In this document: piece after piece, positions 40,371 through 43,044 of the stretch
Numbering within the stretch: the stretch's first letter is position 1
Layout of the letters: each line of letters begins with the position of its first letter
Source: Bacteroidota bacterium
GTDB taxonomy: Bacteria; Bacteroidota; Rhodothermia; Rhodothermales; UBA10348
Direction: 5' to 3'
NCBI GenBank assembly: GCA_029262855.1
Contig: JAJCYP010000059.1
Location: 1 to 43,044 of the forward strand
Length of the DNA: 43,044 nucleotides
Made by a program: the position numbers and the translations under genes
The notes under the pieces: model-generated
Database searches by the model: none
What the model saw: the letters and a program-made list of their open reading frames with translations, nothing else
Told to the model about the DNA's origin: nothing

Positions 40371-40408
40371 CAACCTGATGCAAGAAGTGCGCTCGTTGCA
40401 TCAGGTTG
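40371..40408. terminator. Perfect 13-bp inverted repeat after the FAAL gene
   Basis: CAACCTGATGCAA and TTGCATCAGGTTG are perfect 13-base arms around a 12-base loop (GAAGTGCGCTCG). It lies 88 bases beyond the stop of the minus-strand FAAL gene and 140 bases before the Rrf2 start. No U-tract follows on either strand, so it resembles the other U-less hairpins here and may end the FAAL transcript, or it may be an operator. Confidence 0.5.
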
Positions 40409-40495
40409 CCTGCTGAAGGGCCTCGTCTACTCAGACGGGCTTACGGCCCACTCCCGGTTACGGTGCGATTCCGTCTTGCGCCCAATTGACTCCAG

Positions 40496-43044
40496 CTAAA
40501 CGAGCGCGTTGCGTCTCAGGAAATTGACGATACCCACCACTGTGTCCCTGAGCGACGGATCGGGTTTTCCGTACGGGCTGGAGTTGCGGGCCGCCTGATA
40601 CTCCGAGCTGTCGTACCGTTTGAACTCCATCGCCGAGATGTTGTCCACGGAACCGGTCAGAAAATCGAGTAATGGAAAGAGCAAGTCGTCTCGTGTGCAA
40701 CGCCTGATCACCTCGGGTATGAAATCTCGAAGCCCGAAATGCTCGAATCGTTGTCCGGTGAGCTCGGTAATTATGTCTGTGACGTCCGACATGTTGGAAT
40801 AGTCGTCACGCGTGACGTGGTAGGTGCCACCGACAGTATCGGGCAGATTCGCGATGCTGACGATATTGTTCGCCGTTACATCGGCGGGCAGGAAACTCAC
40901 CTGATTGAGTGCATCGACTCCTATCCCGTACTTGATCATGAAAGCCAGGAGCCTCATTGTAATATCGAAGTTGTTGCCGCCGCCCTCCACCGTTGGAGTG
41001 ATGAGCGCTGGCCGGAAGACACGGGTACTGAGGCCGCATCGGGCAGCATCTGCCACAACTTGCTCGGAGACCCACTTGGACTGGCTGTAACCAAAGTCCA
41101 GCAGCTCCATGTCCGGGTTGTTATCGGTTTCTGACAACCGCTGTTTCGTCGCCCAGCCGAAGATGAACGTCGTGGAGACATGGTTGAAGACCTTCGATTG
41201 TCGGCTGAAGGCGAGTCGGAGCAGTTCGTTGGTACCGGTGACGTTGGCAGCGCGCATGCCCGCATAAGTGAGCAGATAGTTGACGACCGCGCCATTGTGA
41301 TAGATCGTGTCCACCTCCTCGGCAAGCCGGTCCCAATTCGCGGCGTCCAAGCCCAGAGAGGGTCTCTCCAGGTCACCGCAGACTGCTACGACCCGCTGCT
41401 CGAATCGCTCAATCAATTTCGGATCGGTCTCTGCGGCCGCATTCAAGGCAGAGCGCAAGCGCTCAAGTCCCGCCTCGGGCGTAGCCGCGCGCACCAGCAC
41501 GTGGAGGGCCGCGTCGGTCTGTTCCAGCAGACTGCGCAGCAGAAATGGCCCAAGAAAGCCGGTACCACCCGTCAGCAGGATTGAGCGAGGCGATTCCAGG
41601 GATGGTGCGGGCAGAACCGGATTCGGAGGCGAAAAGGTGAGCGACCGGTCTTTGATCATCAGCGCTCGTTCCTCCGCGACCTGCTCGTCCTGGAAGGATC
41701 GGAGCAGGCTCTGGAACTGCACGATGGCCTGGTCGGGCGCTTTCTCGAAATACGAAACGAGGCGAAATAGATCGGCGATGCTGAGGTGGAGCACCAGCCG
41801 AATGTCAATCTTGTCAGCTAACGCCGGCGCGCCCTGCGCCAGAAGCATCTCCTTCAGGTCGTGCATCAACATCACGAGGTCGATGGAGTCGATACCGACG
41901 TCCACCAGAGATTCCTCTTCATCGCCAGTGAACCCATAGCGATGCCTCAGGTCTGCCAGGGGCGATTGGCCGTTCCCCGCTGGCGTCTCGTCCCGGTTGG
42001 CTTCGTAGTCGAACTGCTCCAGGACCCGGAACTCGCCGCCGAGCCACATCTCCAGGGCCCGGTGGCGCATGATCTTGCCCGAGCTGGTTTTGGGTACTGA
42101 CTTGGATGGGACGAAGGCCAGCAGGCCAACCTCCACATTCAGGTAGCTTCTGACTGCAGCCGATACGGCGCGGGCATCCGGCTTGGATTTCGGGTTGAGT
42201 ACCTCGGCCACTACGCCGACCGTAACTTCTTGACTACCATTCTCACCTTGGAGTTCGAAGGCCGCAACACAACCGTCGCGTATCAGAGGCGAGGCTTGCT
42301 CGACGATGGTCTCGATGTCCTGCGGATAGTAGTTCTGACCGCGGACGATAATCATGTCCTTTCGGCGCCCGCAGACGTAAAGCTCGCCCTCATGGAGAAA
42401 GCCCATGTCGCCAGTCCGCAAATACTCGCCAGGATCGGTGTGATCGCCGCTGATTCGGGCGCGGAAGGCGTGTTCGGTCAGGTCAGCGTCATTCCAATAG
42501 CCGAGGCATTTGCTGCTGCCTGTCACCCAGATTTCGCCGACCTGGCTCTCACCGAGAACGGCCCGCGTCTCCGGTTCGACAATCCGGATCGATACATCGC
42601 CGATTGGCCGCCCACAACTCATCAGGTGAATTGCACCTGAGACTTCGGATACCGCTCGCGTCGTCTGTACAAGGCCTCTGTTCAGTCTTCGCCTGTTTAG
42701 CGAGAGCGTCTTCGTTCCGTAGCTGGTGACAGCCAGGGTGTTTTCGGCAAGTCCATAGGCTACGTAGAAGCTTTCGGGATTGAGTCCATACGGCTCGAAC
42801 TTGTGCAGGAACCGGCGATAGGTGTCGGTCTTGATGGGTTCGGCCGCGGCCATCAGGACACGGAGCGAACTGAGATCTATCTCCTCGAGAGTTGCATCGG
42901 ATACCCGTCCCGGTCGGAGGCAATACTCGTAGGCGAAGTTCGGCGCGGAAGATGCCGTGCCACCGTATTTGGTGATGGTCTTGAGCCAAAGGGCGGGCCG
43001 CTGCAGGAAAGAAGTAGGGGAGAACCCATGAGTCGTCCCGCCCA
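40496..43044 (-). CDS. Fatty acyl-AMP ligase-ACP-thioester reductase (5' end beyond window)
   Basis: Partial at its 5' end: the same frame continues past the internal Met at 42853 to the window edge, reading GGTTHGFSPTSFLQRPALWL, KTITKYGGTASSAPNFAYEY and so on, typical of the FAAL core. The stop is at 40496. Domains in order are: FAAL adenylation (GRRKDMIIVRGQNYYPQDIE, KTSSGKIMRH); a carrier protein with the 4'-phosphopantetheine Ser in DVGIDSIDLV; and a thioester reductase with TGGTGFLGPFLLRSLLEQ (NADPH-binding) and YSQSKWVSEQV (YxxxK). The enzyme would adenylate a fatty acid, load it on its own carrier and release it reductively as an aldehyde or alcohol. This is like carboxylic acid reductases but with a FAAL-type loader. 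It may belong to a biosynthetic cluster to the right. Confidence 0.9.
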   Translation of the reverse strand, partial: GGTTHGFSPTSFLQRPALWLKTITKYGGTASSAPNFAYEYCLRPGRVSDATLEEIDLSSLRVLMAAAEPIKTDTYRRFLHKFEPYGLNPESFYVAYGLAENTLAVTSYGTKTLSLNRRRLNRGLVQTTRAVSEVSGAIHLMSCGRPIGDVSIRIVEPETRAVLGESQVGEIWVTGSSKCLGYWNDADLTEHAFRARISGDHTDPGEYLRTGDMGFLHEGELYVCGRRKDMIIVRGQNYYPQDIETIVEQASPLIRDGCVAAFELQGENGSQEVTVGVVAEVLNPKSKPDARAVSAAVRSYLNVEVGLLAFVPSKSVPKTSSGKIMRHRALEMWLGGEFRVLEQFDYEANRDETPAGNGQSPLADLRHRYGFTGDEEESLVDVGIDSIDLVMLMHDLKEMLLAQGAPALADKIDIRLVLHLSIADLFRLVSYFEKAPDQAIVQFQSLLRSFQDEQVAEERALMIKDRSLTFSPPNPVLPAPSLESPRSILLTGGTGFLGPFLLRSLLEQTDAALHVLVRAATPEAGLERLRSALNAAAETDPKLIERFEQRVVAVCGDLERPSLGLDAANWDRLAEEVDTIYHNGAVVNYLLTYAGMRAANVTGTNELLRLAFSRQSKVFNHVSTTFIFGWATKQRLSETDNNPDMELLDFGYSQSKWVSEQVVADAARCGLSTRVFRPALITPTVEGGGNNFDITMRLLAFMIKYGIGVDALNQVSFLPADVTANNIVSIANLPDTVGGTYHVTRDDYSNMSDVTDIITELTGQRFEHFGLRDFIPEVIRRCTRDDLLFPLLDFLTGSVDNISAMEFKRYDSSEYQAARNSSPYGKPDPSLRDTVVGIVNFLRRNALV

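Overview
The window (about 60% G+C by eye) looks like a chromosomal segment from a Bacteroidota-type bacterium, most plausibly the Rhodothermia or a relative. The evidence is a C-terminal type IX secretion (T9SS) sorting domain on a cytochrome peroxidase, a TonB receptor with an N-terminal carboxypeptidase-regulatory-like domain, a clade II-type nosZ with a lipoprotein-like signal, a two-component sensor with Reg_prop propellers and a Y_Y_Y domain, and FtsX/MacB-type permeases. This placement is inferred from gene content only.

Left part (1-8.6 kb, minus strand). An M1 aminopeptidase gene is separated by a clear rho-independent terminator (1707-1741) from a seven-gene respiratory operon transcribed leftwards from about 8.5 kb. 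The operon order is: multiheme c lipoprotein (seven CXXCH plus one CX4CH), large outer-membrane beta-barrel, monoheme cytochrome c without a Met ligand, membrane-anchored tetraheme cytochrome, TAT-exported ferredoxin with four [4Fe-4S] sites, NrfD/PsrC-type quinol-interacting membrane protein, and a small unknown protein. Together these would form a complete quinone-to-cell-surface electron conduit with no molybdopterin or other catalytic subunit in the set. A perfect 15-bp palindrome lies in its upstream region. I regard this as the most interesting system in the window.

Middle part (8.6-27.6 kb). This holds a PPC/serine beta-lactamase-like hydrolase, an FtsX-type permease, a tricorn-like S41 protease, a TonB-dependent receptor, a small secreted protein, a hipBA toxin-antitoxin pair with two phased operator-like dyads, a NarL-type sensor kinase and response regulator pair behind a near-consensus promoter, a double-cupin lipoprotein, a membrane protein, and a 46-residue lysine-rich protein.

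Right part (27.6-43 kb). A degraded stretch carries a zinc alcohol dehydrogenase fragment joined to an amidohydrolase C-terminus. It is followed by a T9SS-exported di-heme peroxidase and a truncated, frameshifted sodium/solute symporter. Next is a class II Fic AMP-transferase preceded by TACTA iterons. A nitrous oxide reductase operon follows on the minus strand: Rrf2 regulator, lipoprotein cytochrome c, nosZ, a membrane-domain/NosL fusion, nosD, nosF and nosY. The Rrf2 promoter has a dyad (40253-40265), and 13 bases of it recur upstream of the peroxidase, suggesting a shared regulon. The right edge cuts a FAAL-ACP-thioester reductase gene.

Metabolically the segment joins two respiratory outputs (extracellular or outer-membrane electron transfer and N2O reduction) with peroxide handling. 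Around these are scars of gene loss (creatininase, dehydrogenase, amidohydrolase and symporter remnants) and two toxin-type genes (hipA, fic). No tRNA, rRNA, CRISPR array or intact insertion sequence was seen.
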